From the NCBI RefSeq assembly GCF_024594815.1, contig NZ_JANJOU010000025.1, forward strand, positions 1 to 46,204: a stretch of 46,204 bases of DNA. Reading direction: 5' to 3'. Of this stretch, positions 1 through 8,447 are shown piece by piece. Each line of letters starts with the position of its first letter. Within the stretch, counting starts at the first letter, position 1. Source of the stretch: Roseomonas populi. GTDB lineage: Bacteria > Pseudomonadota > Alphaproteobacteria > Acetobacterales > Acetobacteraceae. Below the pieces are notes generated by a model, which saw nothing but the letters and a program-made list of their open reading frames with translations, did no database searches and was not told where the DNA came from. The translations under genes and the position numbers were made by a program.

Positions 1-67
1 CCCCGGGGCCCGCGGGGGATTTTGGGATGGGGGCGCCCCTGCGCCCGCCGCGGCTTTTCTGGAGTGG

Positions 68-85
68 GGCGGCCCTCGGGCCGCC
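68..85 (-). terminator. GC-rich hairpin downstream of hldE
   Basis: A perfect 8-bp inverted repeat (68-75 with 78-85, 2-nt spacer) lies about 40 bases past the hldE stop in the direction of its transcription. No T-run follows, so a terminator role is a guess from position. The rest of bases 1-126 shows no coding region that I can support. Confidence 0.3.
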
Positions 86-126
86 GCGACCTCTTTCCCG
101 AGTGGGCGGCGCCCGGCCGCCCGCAG

Positions 127-1620
127 TCAGCCCTTCAGGCCCAGCCCAAGCCGCGCCACGGCAGCCTCCGCGTCCGGCAGCAGGTCGGCCAGGCGCACCA
201 CCCCGCCCCATTCCTGCACCAGGAGCCCGCCCGGGATCTCGTCCGCCCGGTGGTCCGCGCCCTTCACCAGAACATCCGGCCGCAGCGCCTCGATGAGGGC
301 GAGGGGCGTGTCCTCCTCGAAGAAGGTCACGAGGTCCACGGCGGGGAGGGAGGCGAGAATGGCGGCCCGCGCCGCCTCGGCCTGCACAGGGCGGGTTGGA
401 CCCTTCAGGCGGCGCACCGCGTCGTCCACGTGTACCCCGACGATCAGCCGGTCGCACCAGCGCCGGGCCTGCTCCAGCAGGTGCAGGTGGCCGGGATGCA
501 GCAGGTCGAAATGCCCGTCCGTGAAGCCCACGCGCCAGCCGCGGCGGCGCCAGCGCTCCGCCTGCTCCGCGGCCCGCCCGCGGGAGACGATCTTCCGCAA
601 CGCGCCGTGCTGGCCGCCCAGCGCCTCCAGCAGCTCCGTGTCCTGCGCCACCGCCGTGCCGAGCTTGCCGACGACGAGGCCGGCGGCGATGTTGGAGAGC
701 CGCGCCGCGACCGGCACCGGCAGGCCGGCGGCCATGGCCGCCGCGACCACCGCCACCACCGTGTCCCCGGCGCCGGAGATGTCCGCCACCTCCGCCGCCT
801 CGGCCGGGAAGTGGTGCAGCCCGTCCCCGTCCAGCAGCGTCATGCCGTGCTGGCCGCGCGTGACGAGGACGGCGCCGAAGCCGTGACGCTCCCGCAGGCT
901 GCGGGCGGCGGCGACCACCGCGGCCTCTCCGTCCACCTCCATGCCGGTGGCCCGGTGCAGCTCCGCCCGGTTGGGCACGATGAGGTCGGCACCGGCGTAG
1001 AGGGAGAAGTCCTCCCCCTTCGGATCCACCACCACGCGCCGGCCAGCGGCGTGGGCGGCGACGATCAGCCGGGGCGTGACATCCCCCGCCAGCACGCCCT
1101 TCCGGTAGTCTGAGAGGACCATGACCTTCGTGGCGGCCACCGTGTCCTGCGCGATCCGGATCAGCCGGTCCGCCAGGCGCGGGTGGACCGGCTGCGCCAC
1201 CTCGTGGTCCGTGCGGAGGAGCTGCTGGCCGGAAGCCATGAACCGGGTCTTGGTGGTGGTGGCGCGGCCGCCCTGCACCAGCAGCCAGGGCTCCACCCCC
1301 GGCTGCCCGCCGATGAGGCCGGTGAGGTCGGACCCCGCCTGGTCGTCCCCCACCACGGAGAGGAAGGCGACGGAGGTGCCGAGTGCGGTGAGGTTCCGCA
1401 CCACGTTCCCGGCGCCGCCGGGCATGGCCACCTCCCGCTCCACCGCCAGCACGGGCACGGGGGCCTCCGGCGAGATGCGGGTGACGCGGCCGTAGACGGT
1501 GCGGTCCAGCATGGCGTCGCCGACCACGAGCACGGAGGCGCGCCGCAGGGACCGCACGGCCTCCGCAAGGTCGGCGGGGCCCATCGGGGGAGAGGGTGTT
1601 TCGGGCACGGGGCCAGTCAT
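127..1620 (-). CDS. Bifunctional heptose 7-phosphate kinase / heptose 1-phosphate adenylyltransferase HldE
   Basis: Makes ADP-heptose for the lipopolysaccharide inner core: it phosphorylates D-glycero-beta-D-manno-heptose 7-phosphate at C1, then adenylylates the 1-phosphate after a separate phosphatase step. The 497-residue product has both halves of the family. The N-terminal PfkB/ribokinase-type domain (about 25-335) carries the DISGAGDTV signature with the catalytic Asp. The C-terminal cytidylyltransferase-like domain (about 360-490) carries DGHFDLLHPGH (HxGH nucleotide-binding motif), a RLKGPTRPV segment and PDVLVKGADH. Length is typical for fused HldE (about 475). The start at 1620 gives a purine-rich stretch directly against the ATG, closer than ideal; ATG 1584 is an alternative. 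It is divergent from the next gene, with about 95 bases between for promoters. Confidence 0.95.
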   Translation of the reverse strand: MTGPVPETPSPPMGPADLAEAVRSLRRASVLVVGDAMLDRTVYGRVTRISPEAPVPVLAVEREVAMPGGAGNVVRNLTALGTSVAFLSVVGDDQAGSDLTGLIGGQPGVEPWLLVQGGRATTTKTRFMASGQQLLRTDHEVAQPVHPRLADRLIRIAQDTVAATKVMVLSDYRKGVLAGDVTPRLIVAAHAAGRRVVVDPKGEDFSLYAGADLIVPNRAELHRATGMEVDGEAAVVAAARSLRERHGFGAVLVTRGQHGMTLLDGDGLHHFPAEAAEVADISGAGDTVVAVVAAAMAAGLPVPVAARLSNIAAGLVVGKLGTAVAQDTELLEALGGQHGALRKIVSRGRAAEQAERWRRRGWRVGFTDGHFDLLHPGHLHLLEQARRWCDRLIVGVHVDDAVRRLKGPTRPVQAEAARAAILASLPAVDLVTFFEEDTPLALIEALRPDVLVKGADHRADEIPGGLLVQEWGGVVRLADLLPDAEAAVARLGLGLKG

Positions 1621-1715
1621 CCCTCCCGGCGTAGCCCCTGAACGGTACGGGTGGCAACCGGGCGTGCCCCACGGTGACGGAGGGTTAACCCCCTGCCGGC
1701 AGATTCGGGGGCGCG

Positions 1716-2642
1716 ATGATCGCTCTCACGCATCCGGCCCAGGACGGGCCCGCCCTTCCGCTCCCCGGCCTCGTGCCGGGGGCCCTGCTCTTCCGCCCCG
1801 GCCCCGGCCTGGCGCCGGAGGCGCACCGGGTGGCCCGCGCGCTGCTGGAGGATGCGGCGCGCAACCGCGGCGGCCGCGTCTCCTCCGCCGAGGACGGGAC
1901 CTGGCGCCTGGTGGCGGCCCCGCCCGCGCTGGAGATGGCGCGGCGGGCGCTCTCGGCGGTGCTGAACGGGCGGGATGCCGTGCTGGTGACAGAAGCCCTG
2001 GCCGCGCCGCCGCCCGCCATGCCCGCGCCGGCCGCGACGGGGCCGGAGGCGATCCTTTCCGCCCTGCCGCTGGAAGGCCTGCTGGAACGGCGGGCGATCC
2101 TGGGCTTCGGCCCCGGTGGGGTGCCGCGCCCGGCGGGGATGCGGGTTCTGCCCTCCGCTTCCGCCATCGCGGCGGCGCTCGGGCCACGCTGGGAGGGAGC
2201 GCCGTGGCTCGCGCACGGGTGGGCGGTGGTGGCGCGCCGCGCCCTTTCCCTGCCGGCCCCCACGGAAGGGGTTCTGCACATCGATGTCCCGCCGGAGGTC
2301 CTGCCGGGCGAGGCCGCGCTCTGGCGCCTGCCGGTCCTGCCCGCTTCCGCCCTGGCCGCCCCACCTCCCTGTTGCTTCGGGGTTGGCGGGCTTACCCACG
2401 CGGCGCTGGCGCTGGTAGAACCGGCCGCGGTGCCGGGCAGCGCGCTGCACATCGCCCACGACCCGGCGCTGGACGAGCTGTCGCGCGGCTTCTGGGATGG
2501 GCTCGGGCCCGGCCGCGTGGTGCTGGAAGGGGTGGCGGACTCCGCCGGGCTGGAATGGGGCCTGGCGCGCGGGATCGCGCGCTTCTCCGGCCCCCAGGCG
2601 GACCGGCTGCTGACCGCGCTGCGCCGAAGGGCGGGCGGATGA
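1716..2642 (+). CDS. Unrecognised protein with a degenerate EAL-like C-terminus (first of tandem pair)
   Basis: A 308-residue, Ala/Pro/Gly-rich soluble protein with no signal peptide or membrane segment. I do not recognise it with certainty. Its last 60 residues (VVLEGVAD, then GLEWGLARGIARFSG) resemble the end of EAL phosphodiesterase domains, where a valine-rich strand and a Gly-Ile-x-x-x-x-Gly segment close the barrel. The same pattern ends the next protein, so the two may be diverged relatives. No EAL/ECL catalytic signature or metal-binding acidic cluster is visible. The stop overlaps the next start as ATGA, so the pair is probably co-translated. A role as a non-catalytic regulator or scaffold is inference only. 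Confidence 0.6.
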   Translation: MIALTHPAQDGPALPLPGLVPGALLFRPGPGLAPEAHRVARALLEDAARNRGGRVSSAEDGTWRLVAAPPALEMARRALSAVLNGRDAVLVTEALAAPPPAMPAPAATGPEAILSALPLEGLLERRAILGFGPGGVPRPAGMRVLPSASAIAAALGPRWEGAPWLAHGWAVVARRALSLPAPTEGVLHIDVPPEVLPGEAALWRLPVLPASALAAPPPCCFGVGGLTHAALALVEPAAVPGSALHIAHDPALDELSRGFWDGLGPGRVVLEGVADSAGLEWGLARGIARFSGPQADRLLTALRRRAGG

Positions 2643-3856
2643 GAGCCTTGCCCGATCCTGGCGGCGGGGTGCGGACGTTCCTGCGCGCCGGCCGGCCCGA
2701 AGGGGCGCGCGACGCGGCCGGTCTGGTCGATCCGCCGCCGCTGACCGGGCCGGATGGGAACGTGGCGGAACTGGCGGCGCTGGTCCGGCTCTGCCTGGCC
2801 TCCGGCTCCGTGCGGGACATCCTGTGGTTGCGCCTCTCCCGCCTGCCGAAAGGGCTGGACCGACCCCACCACCGGCGCCTGCTGCGGGAGGCGCTGGCCC
2901 TGCCGCAGCACGCCCGCCGCGCGCGGGTGTTCAATCTGCCCGATGGCGACATGGCCGTGGTCACCGCCCCGCCCGACACGCTGCGCCCCGCCGTGCTGCG
3001 CGTGCTGGATGGCGCGGTGGAGGAGGCCGCGATCGCGGAGGTGGTGCGCGGCCTGCGCCTGCCGGAGGAGGCGGGCGCGCTGCTGGCCGGGCTGGAGGAG
3101 AGCCTCGGCCTCGCCCCGCCCAGCCCCACCGCCGCCCCTGCTCTGCCACCGCTGGAGGCGGAGGCGCTCGCCGCCGTGCTGCCCGCCCTGAAGCGGGCTG
3201 ATCCAGCCCCCTACCTGCGCCGCCAGCCCGTGCTGCGCCTGGCGCCGGAGGGGGAATCCTGGGTGGCAGCGGAGTCGATCTCCCCCATGCCCGGCGCCCT
3301 GCGGGACCGGCTTCTGCCCGGCCAGGGGCTGGAGAGCGTGCCGGCCCTGGCGGCGCAGCTGCGGGTCTCTCTGGAATTGCGGATGCTGGCGGGCATCGCC
3401 CGGCCGGAATGGCTGGCCTCGCCCTGGCCGCTGCACCTTTCCCTCTCCGTCGCCTCGCTCACCTCAGACGCCTTCCTGGCGCTGGACGGGCGGCTACCGG
3501 GGGCGGTGCGGCCGATGCTGACGCTCGGGGTGCCGGCGGCGGAGATCCTGGCGGATCCCGTGGGCTTCGCGCTGGGGCGGGACCTGGCGGCCAGCCGCGG
3601 CTACACCCTGGCGCTCGAGGCGTCGTGCGGCCCGGCGCTCGCGCTGCTGCCGCCGGCGCGGGTCGGGGCGGGGATGGTGCGCCTCCTCTGGTCCGACTCC
3701 CTGCCGGCAGAATCGGGACCGGTGCCATCGCTGGTCCGCGCCGGGGTGGAGGTGGTGCTGACGGGGGCGGATCGCAGCGCCGCCATCGCCTGGGGGTGGG
3801 AGAACGGCATCACGCTCTTCCAGGGCCGTGCGACGGACCGGCACCTCCGGCATTAA
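2639..3856 (+). CDS. Probable non-catalytic EAL-fold protein (second of tandem pair)
   Basis: A 405-residue soluble protein. The last 200 residues follow the strand order of an EAL domain: LHLSLSVASLTSDAFLAL corresponds to the substrate-side NLS strand, then TLALEAS, then GVEVVLTGAD and a terminal AAIAWGWENGITLFQG, which matches the usual 'a..l..Gi...QG' ending. The EAL/EVL, DDFG and QG-associated Glu/Asp metal ligands of active c-di-GMP phosphodiesterases are absent, so it should not hydrolyse c-di-GMP. The N-terminal 190 residues are helical and unassigned. The start was chosen because ATG at 2639 overlaps the preceding stop (ATGA); the frame stays open further upstream, but that region overlaps hldE. 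Function is unknown; binding of a nucleotide or a partner is possible. Confidence 0.6.
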   Translation: MRALPDPGGGVRTFLRAGRPEGARDAAGLVDPPPLTGPDGNVAELAALVRLCLASGSVRDILWLRLSRLPKGLDRPHHRRLLREALALPQHARRARVFNLPDGDMAVVTAPPDTLRPAVLRVLDGAVEEAAIAEVVRGLRLPEEAGALLAGLEESLGLAPPSPTAAPALPPLEAEALAAVLPALKRADPAPYLRRQPVLRLAPEGESWVAAESISPMPGALRDRLLPGQGLESVPALAAQLRVSLELRMLAGIARPEWLASPWPLHLSLSVASLTSDAFLALDGRLPGAVRPMLTLGVPAAEILADPVGFALGRDLAASRGYTLALEASCGPALALLPPARVGAGMVRLLWSDSLPAESGPVPSLVRAGVEVVLTGADRSAAIAWGWENGITLFQGRATDRHLRH

Positions 3857-3900
3857 CCCGTGCCCTGGCGGCGCGGCGCCGGGGCCTATATCCCCCTGGC

Positions 3901-4668
3901 ATGCGCTCCACCCCGGATCCCGACGCCCCCGCCATCGCGGCCGAGGGCCTGACCAAGCGCTACGGGGAGGTGGTGGCGGTGGATTCCCTCAGCTTCACCC
4001 TGCCGCGCGGGGCCACCTTTGGGCTGCTGGGCGGCAACGGCGCGGGGAAGAGCACGACCATCGCCATGCTGCTGGGCCTGCTGATCCCCAGCGCGGGCCG
4101 GGCGCGCGTGCTGGGGCACGACATGGCGCGGGACCGCTTCGCGGCGCTGGCGCGGGCCAATTTCTCCTCCCCCTACATCGCCCTGCCGCACCGGCTCAGC
4201 GTGGGGGAGAACCTGCGGGTCTACGCCCATTTGTACGACGTGCCGGACGGGGAGGCGCGGATCGCGGAACTGGCGGCGCAGCTGAACCTCGGGGACCTGC
4301 TGGACCGGCCGGCGGGCGATCTCTCGGCCGGGCAGAAGACGCGGGTGGCGCTTGCCAAGTCCCTGATCAACCGCCCGGACGTGCTGCTGCTGGACGAGCC
4401 GACGGCGAGCCTGGACCCGGACACGGCGGATTTCGTGCGGGGCTGGTTGGAGCGATACCGGGAGGACAGCGGCTGCGCCATCCTCCTCGCCTCTCACAAC
4501 ATGGCGGAGGTGGAGCGCCTCTGCGGCCACGTGCTGATGCTGAAGAAGGGGCGGCTCGTCGATAGCGGCTCGCCGGCCGAGTTGCTGGAGCGCTACGGTC
4601 GGGACGACCTGGAGGAGGTGTTCCTGGACATCGCGCGCGACCGATCCAATCCGGGGCGGGCCCCGTGA
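3901..4668 (+). CDS. ABC transporter ATP-binding protein, orphan
   Basis: A 255-residue ABC ATPase of the ABC-2/CcmA/DrrA type that would power lipid, drug or polysaccharide export. Walker A is GGNGAGKST (with GG in place of the usual GP), the signature is LSAGQ instead of LSGGQ, Walker B is VLLLDEPT with the following D-loop ASLDPD, and the switch His is in LLASHNMAEVERL. No permease lies on either side, which is unusual because these ATPases normally sit next to an ABC-2 membrane gene. Its stop overlaps the GTG start of a GntR-type regulator (GTGA), suggesting coupled translation. The permease may be elsewhere, or the ATPase may act with a distant partner. Confidence 0.88.
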   Translation: MRSTPDPDAPAIAAEGLTKRYGEVVAVDSLSFTLPRGATFGLLGGNGAGKSTTIAMLLGLLIPSAGRARVLGHDMARDRFAALARANFSSPYIALPHRLSVGENLRVYAHLYDVPDGEARIAELAAQLNLGDLLDRPAGDLSAGQKTRVALAKSLINRPDVLLLDEPTASLDPDTADFVRGWLERYREDSGCAILLASHNMAEVERLCGHVLMLKKGRLVDSGSPAELLERYGRDDLEEVFLDIARDRSNPGRAP

Positions 4669-5327
4669 GCGAGGGGGTGCGGCCCGGGCGGTCCTCCGGC
4701 GCCGGAGCCTATGAGCTGCTGCTGGAGGCCATGGAGGCCGGCACCCTCCCGGCCGGCACGCGGCTGCGCGAGGCGGAGTTGGCGGAGCGGTTCGGCATCA
4801 GCCGGACCCCGGTGCGGGAGGCGCTGAAGCGGCTGGAGGCCCAGGGGCTGGTGCTGCACGAGCCCCACCACGGCGCCGTGGTGGCGAGCCTGGACTACGG
4901 GCAGATGACGGAACTCTACCACATGCGGGAGGTGCTGGAGGGCACCGCCGCCGGTCTGGCCGCGACCCACGCCACGACGACCGAGATTGAGATCCTGCGG
5001 GAGATGGTGGAGCGGGACCGGGGCCTGTTGAAGGACCCGGCGGCGCTGGCGGCGACCAACCGCTCCTTCCACCGGCAGATCCGGCTTTCCGCCCGCAACC
5101 GTTTCCTGAACACCTCGCTCGAGAACATGCGGATCTCGCTCGCGCTGCTGGCGCGGACGACCCTGGCGACGCCGGAGCGGGGGGCGGAATCCGTCGAGGA
5201 GCACGCGGCGATCGTGGCCGCGATCGAGGCGCGGGACGCCGCGCGGGCCGAGGAGGCCGCGCGGCGCCATATGCGGAACGCCTTCAAGGCGCGCATCCGG
5301 CTGGAACATGCCGACGGCCAGGGCTAG
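4665..5327 (+). CDS. GntR-family transcriptional regulator, FCD (FadR) subfamily
   Basis: A 220-residue DNA-binding regulator. The N-terminal winged helix (about 15-75) has the family pattern: LPAGTRLREAELAERFGISR followed by TPVREALKRLEAQGLV. The C-terminal all-helical FCD domain (about 85-215) has the ligand/metal-pocket features of the subfamily (the NRSFHRQI segment, EEHAAIVAAI and RRHMRNA, each supplying a conserved Asp/Asn or His). FCD regulators usually sense organic acids. The tcuAB region that follows after the intervening DUF1428 gene is a plausible target, but that is inference. GTG start at 4665 overlaps the ABC ATPase stop by four bases. Confidence 0.9.
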   Translation: MSEGVRPGRSSGAGAYELLLEAMEAGTLPAGTRLREAELAERFGISRTPVREALKRLEAQGLVLHEPHHGAVVASLDYGQMTELYHMREVLEGTAAGLAATHATTTEIEILREMVERDRGLLKDPAALAATNRSFHRQIRLSARNRFLNTSLENMRISLALLARTTLATPERGAESVEEHAAIVAAIEARDAARAEEAARRHMRNAFKARIRLEHADGQG

Positions 5328-5350
5328 GCCTGGCCGGGCCGGTCAGGCCT
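5326..5350. terminator. Bidirectional hairpin between convergent genes
   Basis: Two 12-base arms (5326-5337 and 5339-5350) are complementary apart from one G.U-type mismatch and centre on 5338. The element contains the stop codons of both the GntR gene and the convergent DUF1428 gene. Position and symmetry suggest a shared terminator; no strong U-tract is present. Confidence 0.5.
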
Positions 5351-5696
5351 CCAGGAAGGTCTGGAATCCGCCGAAGATCATGCGCTTTCCGTCGAAGGGT
5401 GCGTTCGTCATCGCGCCCTTCATGCGGGGATCGGCCATGACCTTCGCCATGACGGCGTCCCGGGCCTCGCGGCTCTCATAGGTGATCCAGGAGAAGACCA
5501 CCGTCTCCTCATCCGTCGCCATCACGGCGCGGGGGAAGGAGGTGAGGGTTCCATAGGGAACGTCGTCCGCCACGCACTCCACGTAGGAGAGCGCGCCGTG
5601 ATCCTTCCAGACCTCAGCGCCGAGGCGCGCCATGGCCTTGTAGTCGTCCATCCCTGCCTTCGGCACGGCAAGCACGAAGCCGTCCACATAGGGCAT
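5343..5696 (-). CDS. DUF1428 family protein
   Basis: A 117-residue cytoplasmic protein of the DUF1428 family (dimeric alpha-beta barrel / ferredoxin-like fold, no established biochemical function). The family start MPYVDGFVLAVP is clear, as are WKDHGALSYVECVADDVP and the ending IFGGFQTFLEA. The start at 5696 is chosen over longer in-frame options because it matches the family N-terminus and has a GGAGG ribosome site about 7 bases upstream. It is divergent from tcuA and convergent with the GntR gene, with 15 bases between the stops. Confidence 0.85.
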   Translation of the reverse strand: MPYVDGFVLAVPKAGMDDYKAMARLGAEVWKDHGALSYVECVADDVPYGTLTSFPRAVMATDEETVVFSWITYESREARDAVMAKVMADPRMKGAMTNAPFDGKRMIFGGFQTFLEA

Positions 5697-5834
5697 GAGC
5701 CGTTCCTCCGCTGACCAACCCTCGATGATGAAAGCCCCGTCATCTTTCAACGGAAACTTCGGCATCGCTTCCCTTGTGTGGAACGGCGGAAGATCGTATC
5801 CCGCCGTATACAGTTCTGGAGGGTAGCAGGGGCG

Positions 5835-7232
5835 ATGCCGGACTTCTCGCGGGTATGGGACGTGCTGGTGATAGGGGGCGGCAATGCAGCCCTCTGCGCC
5901 GCCGTGACCGCGCGGCAGGCCGGCTGCTCCGTGCTGCTGATCGAGAGCGCGCCCAAGGCCTTCCGCGGCGGCAATTCCCGCCACACCCGCAACATGCGGA
6001 CCATGCACACGGAGCCGACCTCCGTGCTGACCGAGGCGTACCTCGAGGACGAGTACTGGGACGACCTGCTGCGCGTGACGGGCGGGCAGACGGACGAGCA
6101 CCTGGCGCGGATGACCATCCGGCTGACGACGGACGCGCTGCGCTTCATGGAGGCGAGCGGGGTGCGGTTCCAGCCCTCGCTCTCCGGCACGCTCAGCCTT
6201 TCCCGCACCAACGCCTTCTTCCTCGGCGGAGGCAAGGCGCTGGTGAATGCCTACTACGCGCTGGCGGAGCGGCTGGGGATCGACATCCTCTATGACACCG
6301 AGGCCGTGGACCTGAAGATGGACGACGGCTTCGTCCGCGAGGTGGCGATCACCCATCGCGGCTTCCCCGAAACGGTGCGCGCCAAGGCGGTGGTGGCCTC
6401 CTCCGGCGGCTTCCAGGCGGATCTGGAGTGGCTGGAGAAGGGCTGGGGCCCGGCCGCGCGCAACTTCCTCATCCGCGGCACGCCCTATGCCAAGGGCGTG
6501 GTGCTGCGGAACCTGCTGGACCAGGGCGTGGCGTCCGTGGGCGATCCCACCCAGTGCCACGCGGTGGCGATCGACGGGCGCGCGCCGAAGTATGACGGCG
6601 GCATCGCGACCCGGCTGGACTGCGTGCCCTTTTCCATCGTGGTGAACAAGGACGGCGAGCGCTTCTACGACGAGGGCGAGGATGTCTGGCCCAAGCGCTA
6701 CGCCATCTGGGGCCGGCTGGTGGCGCAGCAGCCGGACCAGGTGGGCTACGCTATCATCGATGCAAAATCCGAGAAGCTGTTCATGCCGAGCGTCTTCCCC
6801 GCCATCAAGGCGGACACGGTGGGCGAGCTGGCGGTGAAGCTGGGGCTGGACCCCGCGAAGGTCGAGGCGACGGTGGCCGAGTTCAACAAGGCCTGCGTGC
6901 CCGGCGAGTTTAATTCCAACCGGCTGGACGGCTGCCGCACGGAAGGGCTGGTTCCACCGAAGACCCATTGGGCGCGCCCGATCACGGAGGCGCCCTTCAT
7001 CGGGTACCCGCTGCGGCCGGGGATCACCTTCACCTATCTCGGCGTGAAGGTGGACGAGAATGCCCGCGTCCGCATGGACGATGGGCGGCCGAGCGCGAAC
7101 CTTTTCGCCTCGGGCGAGATCATGGCCGGCTCCATCCTCGGCAAGGGCTATCTTGCCGGCTTCGGGATGGCGATCGGCTCCGTCTTCGGGCGGATCGCGG
7201 GCAGGGAGGCCGCGAAGAATGCGCGAAACTGA
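5835..7232 (+). CDS. FAD-dependent tricarballylate dehydrogenase TcuA-like
   Basis: A 465-residue flavoprotein of the succinate dehydrogenase/fumarate reductase flavoprotein family, closest in character to TcuA, which oxidises tricarballylate to cis-aconitate with electrons passed on by TcuB. The N-terminal Rossmann motif VLVIGGGNAALCAAVTA and the Glu that binds the ADP ribose (LLIES) are at about 10-38. GGNSRHTRNMR is a family-type flavin/substrate segment, and the C-terminal FAD-binding signature is LFASGEIMAGSILGKGYL. The start at ATG 5835 is preferred over an upstream in-frame ATG at 5778 because it begins just before the Rossmann fold and has GGAGGG about 12 bases upstream. The 3' end overlaps tcuB by 14 bases. 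The substrate could be another tricarboxylate or dicarboxylate; only the family is certain. Confidence 0.85.
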   Translation: MPDFSRVWDVLVIGGGNAALCAAVTARQAGCSVLLIESAPKAFRGGNSRHTRNMRTMHTEPTSVLTEAYLEDEYWDDLLRVTGGQTDEHLARMTIRLTTDALRFMEASGVRFQPSLSGTLSLSRTNAFFLGGGKALVNAYYALAERLGIDILYDTEAVDLKMDDGFVREVAITHRGFPETVRAKAVVASSGGFQADLEWLEKGWGPAARNFLIRGTPYAKGVVLRNLLDQGVASVGDPTQCHAVAIDGRAPKYDGGIATRLDCVPFSIVVNKDGERFYDEGEDVWPKRYAIWGRLVAQQPDQVGYAIIDAKSEKLFMPSVFPAIKADTVGELAVKLGLDPAKVEATVAEFNKACVPGEFNSNRLDGCRTEGLVPPKTHWARPITEAPFIGYPLRPGITFTYLGVKVDENARVRMDDGRPSANLFASGEIMAGSILGKGYLAGFGMAIGSVFGRIAGREAAKNARN

Positions 7233-8367
7233 GGCCACCGCCGACGCCCGTCGCGCGCTCGAGGTCTGCAACGCCTGCCGCTACTGCGAGGGCTTCTGCG
7301 CCGTGTTTCCGGCGATGACGCTGCGGCGTGAGTTCACCTCCGGCGACCTGAGCTACATCGCCAACCTCTGCCACAACTGCCGGGGCTGTTACTACGCTTG
7401 CCAGTACGCGCCGCCGCACCCCTGGAACATCAACGTGCCGCAGGTGCTGGCCCAGGTACGGGCCGAGACCTACGAGGAATATGCCTGGCCGGGCCCGCTG
7501 GCCGGGCTGTTCAAGCGCAACGGCACCATCGTCTCGCTCGCCATGATCGCGGGGATCGCGCTGGCGCTGATCCTGACCATGGCCCTGGTGGATCCCTCCA
7601 TCCTCTACACGCCGCAGCAGGGGCCGGGCGCCTTCTACCGCGTCATCCCCTGGTGGCTGATGGTGACGCTGGCGGGCGGCACCTCGCTCTTCGCCGTGCT
7701 GGCGCTGATCATGGGGTTCCGCAACTTCTGGAAGGACACGGGCGGGCGATCCGACGAGCTGCGGCCCGGGCGGCCGCTGGCGGTGGCGCTGCATGACATC
7801 CTGACGCTGAAGAACCTTGGCGGCGGGGGCGGCGGCTGCAACGACGTGGACGAGGGCTTCTCCCAGGTCCGGCGGCGCTTCCACCACTTCATGTTCTACG
7901 GCTTCATGCTCTGCTTCGCCTCCACCACCACGGCGACCTTCTACGACCACTTCCTCGGCCACGAGGCGCCCTATCCCTTCTGGAGCCTGCCGGTTCAGCT
8001 CGGCACCTGGGGCGGGGTGGGGATGGTGATCGGCACGGCCGGGCTGATCTGGACCAAGATCGTCTCCGATCCCGCGCCCGCCGCGCGGAACCTGCTGGGC
8101 TCCGACTACGCCCTGCTGGTCCTGCTCTTCCTGGCGGCAGCCACGGGGCTGCTGCTGCTGGCGCTGCGGGACACGGGCGCTATGGGCGTGCTGCTGGCGG
8201 TTCACCTGGGCGTGATCTTCACCTTCTTTGCGGTGATCCCCTACTCGAAGATGGTGCACGCCGTTTACCGCTCGGCCGCACTGTTCCGGCACGCGCTGGA
8301 GCGGCGGCCCTCGCCTCCGCCGCCGGGGAACAAGCCTTCCGACCGGGCGCTGGGCTCGGCCGCGTAA
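7219..8367 (+). CDS. TcuB-like membrane iron-sulfur/cytochrome electron carrier
   Basis: A 382-residue membrane protein that would take electrons from TcuA and pass them to quinone. The N-terminal region (about 15-70) has cysteine clusters CNACRYCEGFC and CHNCRGCYYACQYAPPHPW, expected to hold iron-sulfur centres. After about residue 105 there are six or so hydrophobic segments with histidines suited to haem (FHHFMFYGFM, FYDHFLGHEAPYP). Length and order match TcuB. The start ATG 7219 lies inside the end of tcuA, indicating coupled translation. No citrate/proton symporter (tcuC) follows; transport may depend on other genes. Confidence 0.87.
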   Translation: MRETEATADARRALEVCNACRYCEGFCAVFPAMTLRREFTSGDLSYIANLCHNCRGCYYACQYAPPHPWNINVPQVLAQVRAETYEEYAWPGPLAGLFKRNGTIVSLAMIAGIALALILTMALVDPSILYTPQQGPGAFYRVIPWWLMVTLAGGTSLFAVLALIMGFRNFWKDTGGRSDELRPGRPLAVALHDILTLKNLGGGGGGCNDVDEGFSQVRRRFHHFMFYGFMLCFASTTTATFYDHFLGHEAPYPFWSLPVQLGTWGGVGMVIGTAGLIWTKIVSDPAPAARNLLGSDYALLVLLFLAAATGLLLLALRDTGAMGVLLAVHLGVIFTFFAVIPYSKMVHAVYRSAALFRHALERRPSPPPPGNKPSDRALGSAA

Positions 8368-8447
8368 AAGCGCTGGCCCGGCGGGGCAGACGGGCCGAAC
8401 ATGCCGGAGGCGGCGCATAAGCCGCCCCGGCGAGAGGAGGATCGGTG

